This document shows, piece after piece, positions 63,673 through 64,000 of a DNA stretch of 64,000 nucleotides. A program made the position numbers and the translations under genes. This DNA is from Pseudaquabacterium pictum (GTDB taxonomy: Bacteria; Pseudomonadota; Gammaproteobacteria; Burkholderiales; Burkholderiaceae_C): contig NZ_BJCL01000014.1 of the NCBI RefSeq assembly GCF_005403045.1, forward strand, positions 62,001 through 126,000, written 5' to 3'. A model generated the notes under the pieces. The model was not told the origin of the DNA. It was given only the letters and a program-made list of their open reading frames with translations, and made no database searches. Position 1 is the first letter of the stretch, and the number at the start of each line of letters is the position of its first letter.

Positions 63673-64000
63673 GGCGCCCGCCGTGCGCGCTGCGCGGCAC
63701 CGGCGCCATCTCCACCCGGCGGTTCTGCGCCCGGCCGGCGGCATCGGCATTGCTGGCCACCGGCTGCTCGGGCCCGAATGCGGCGGCAAAGACGGCCGAG
63801 GCCGGCAGGCCGGCGTCGATCAGCGCGCGCGTCACCGTCAGCGCCCGCTGGGCCGACAGCTCCCAGTTGTCGGCGAAGGGGGCCTCCTTGCCCTTGCCCT
63901 GGCGCAGCAGCCGGTCGTCGGTGAAGCCGCTGACCATCAGCAGCTCGTCGCGCCCGGCCAGATAACCCGCCAGCGGCGCGGCCAGGCTGGCCAGCAGCTG
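63665..64000 (-). CDS. OmpA/MotB C-terminal domain protein, 5' end beyond window
   Basis: Partial: the frame stays open from the stop to the window edge (about 111 codons seen). Visible: ELLMVSGFTDDRLL, NWELSAQRALTVTRALID and the C-terminal AGRAQNRRVEMAPVPR, the peptidoglycan-binding pattern of OmpA/MotB (NxxLSxxRAxxV, QNRRVE). Commonly the last part of an outer-membrane-linked or flagellar-like motor component. The missing N-terminus lies to the right of this window, so its anchor type is unknown. Confidence 0.85.
   Translation of the reverse strand, partial: QLLASLAAPLAGYLAGRDELLMVSGFTDDRLLRQGKGKEAPFADNWELSAQRALTVTRALIDAGLPASAVFAAAFGPEQPVASNADAAGRAQNRRVEMAPVPRSAHGGRRG

Overview
The window reads as chromosome of a high-GC betaproteobacterium, most likely a Burkholderiales member of the Leptothrix/Rubrivivax/Ideonella type. 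The case rests on very strong G/C third-position bias, an adjacent oxyR-katG pair, PEP-CTERM surface proteins, a HiPIP gene, a MetY-type sulfhydrylase and a DUF2894/OmpA pair at the right edge. I found no rRNA, tRNA, CRISPR array, insertion sequence or phage gene. Nearly every base is coding; the only gene-free stretch over 300 bases is 45957-46731.

Layout. 1-9 kb: two tandem paralogous family-5 solute-binding proteins, a tiny Lys-rich protein, a GhrA-like reductase, a cytosolic four-PAS chemotaxis-type protein and recG. 8.9-13.4 kb: a secreted stand-alone I9-like propeptide, a PEP-CTERM protein with a sigma-54 promoter, and a large lipoprotein subtilase. 13.5-22.3 kb: oxyR, katG with a readable promoter, an NMT1-type ABC importer running into a phospholipid-methyltransferase-like gene and an EptA-like phosphoethanolamine transferase, then dps. 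22.3-30.8 kb: mmsA/tannase/DUF3237 with a divergent LysR gene and a 26-bp perfect palindrome, then a DJ-1/hydrolase/monooxygenase/GFA gene run with its own divergent LysR gene. 30.9-32.9 kb: a four-gene metal-type cassette (Cys-rich protein, beta-barrel candidate, heavy-metal-associated protein, MerT-like membrane protein). 33-43.2 kb: YecA-like protein, UbiG-like methyltransferase coupled to HiPIP, photolyase, YegD-like Hsp70, CBS membrane protein, hydrolase, CysB-like regulator, lytic transglycosylase and metY. 43.2-47.2 kb: a second PEP-CTERM gene with a consensus sigma-54 promoter, a second subtilase and a fasciclin protein. 47.2-52.8 kb: histidine phosphatase, diguanylate cyclase, TPR protein, solute-binding protein and hemolysin III. 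53-61.7 kb: a TonB receptor with an ankyrin protein, then a Fur-box-like site followed by a second TonB receptor translationally linked to an ABC ATPase and two DUF3526 permeases. 61.7-64 kb: Mpo1-like protein, Crp/Fnr regulator, DUF2894 and a truncated OmpA-type gene.

The most interesting themes are (i) two separate PEP-CTERM genes, each next to a subtilase and each with a -24/-12 promoter, plus a secreted homologue of one subtilase's own propeptide; (ii) the TonB receptor-ABC-DUF3526 operon; and (iii) the four-gene metal-type cassette. All functions are inferred from sequence motifs read by eye; no database search was possible.
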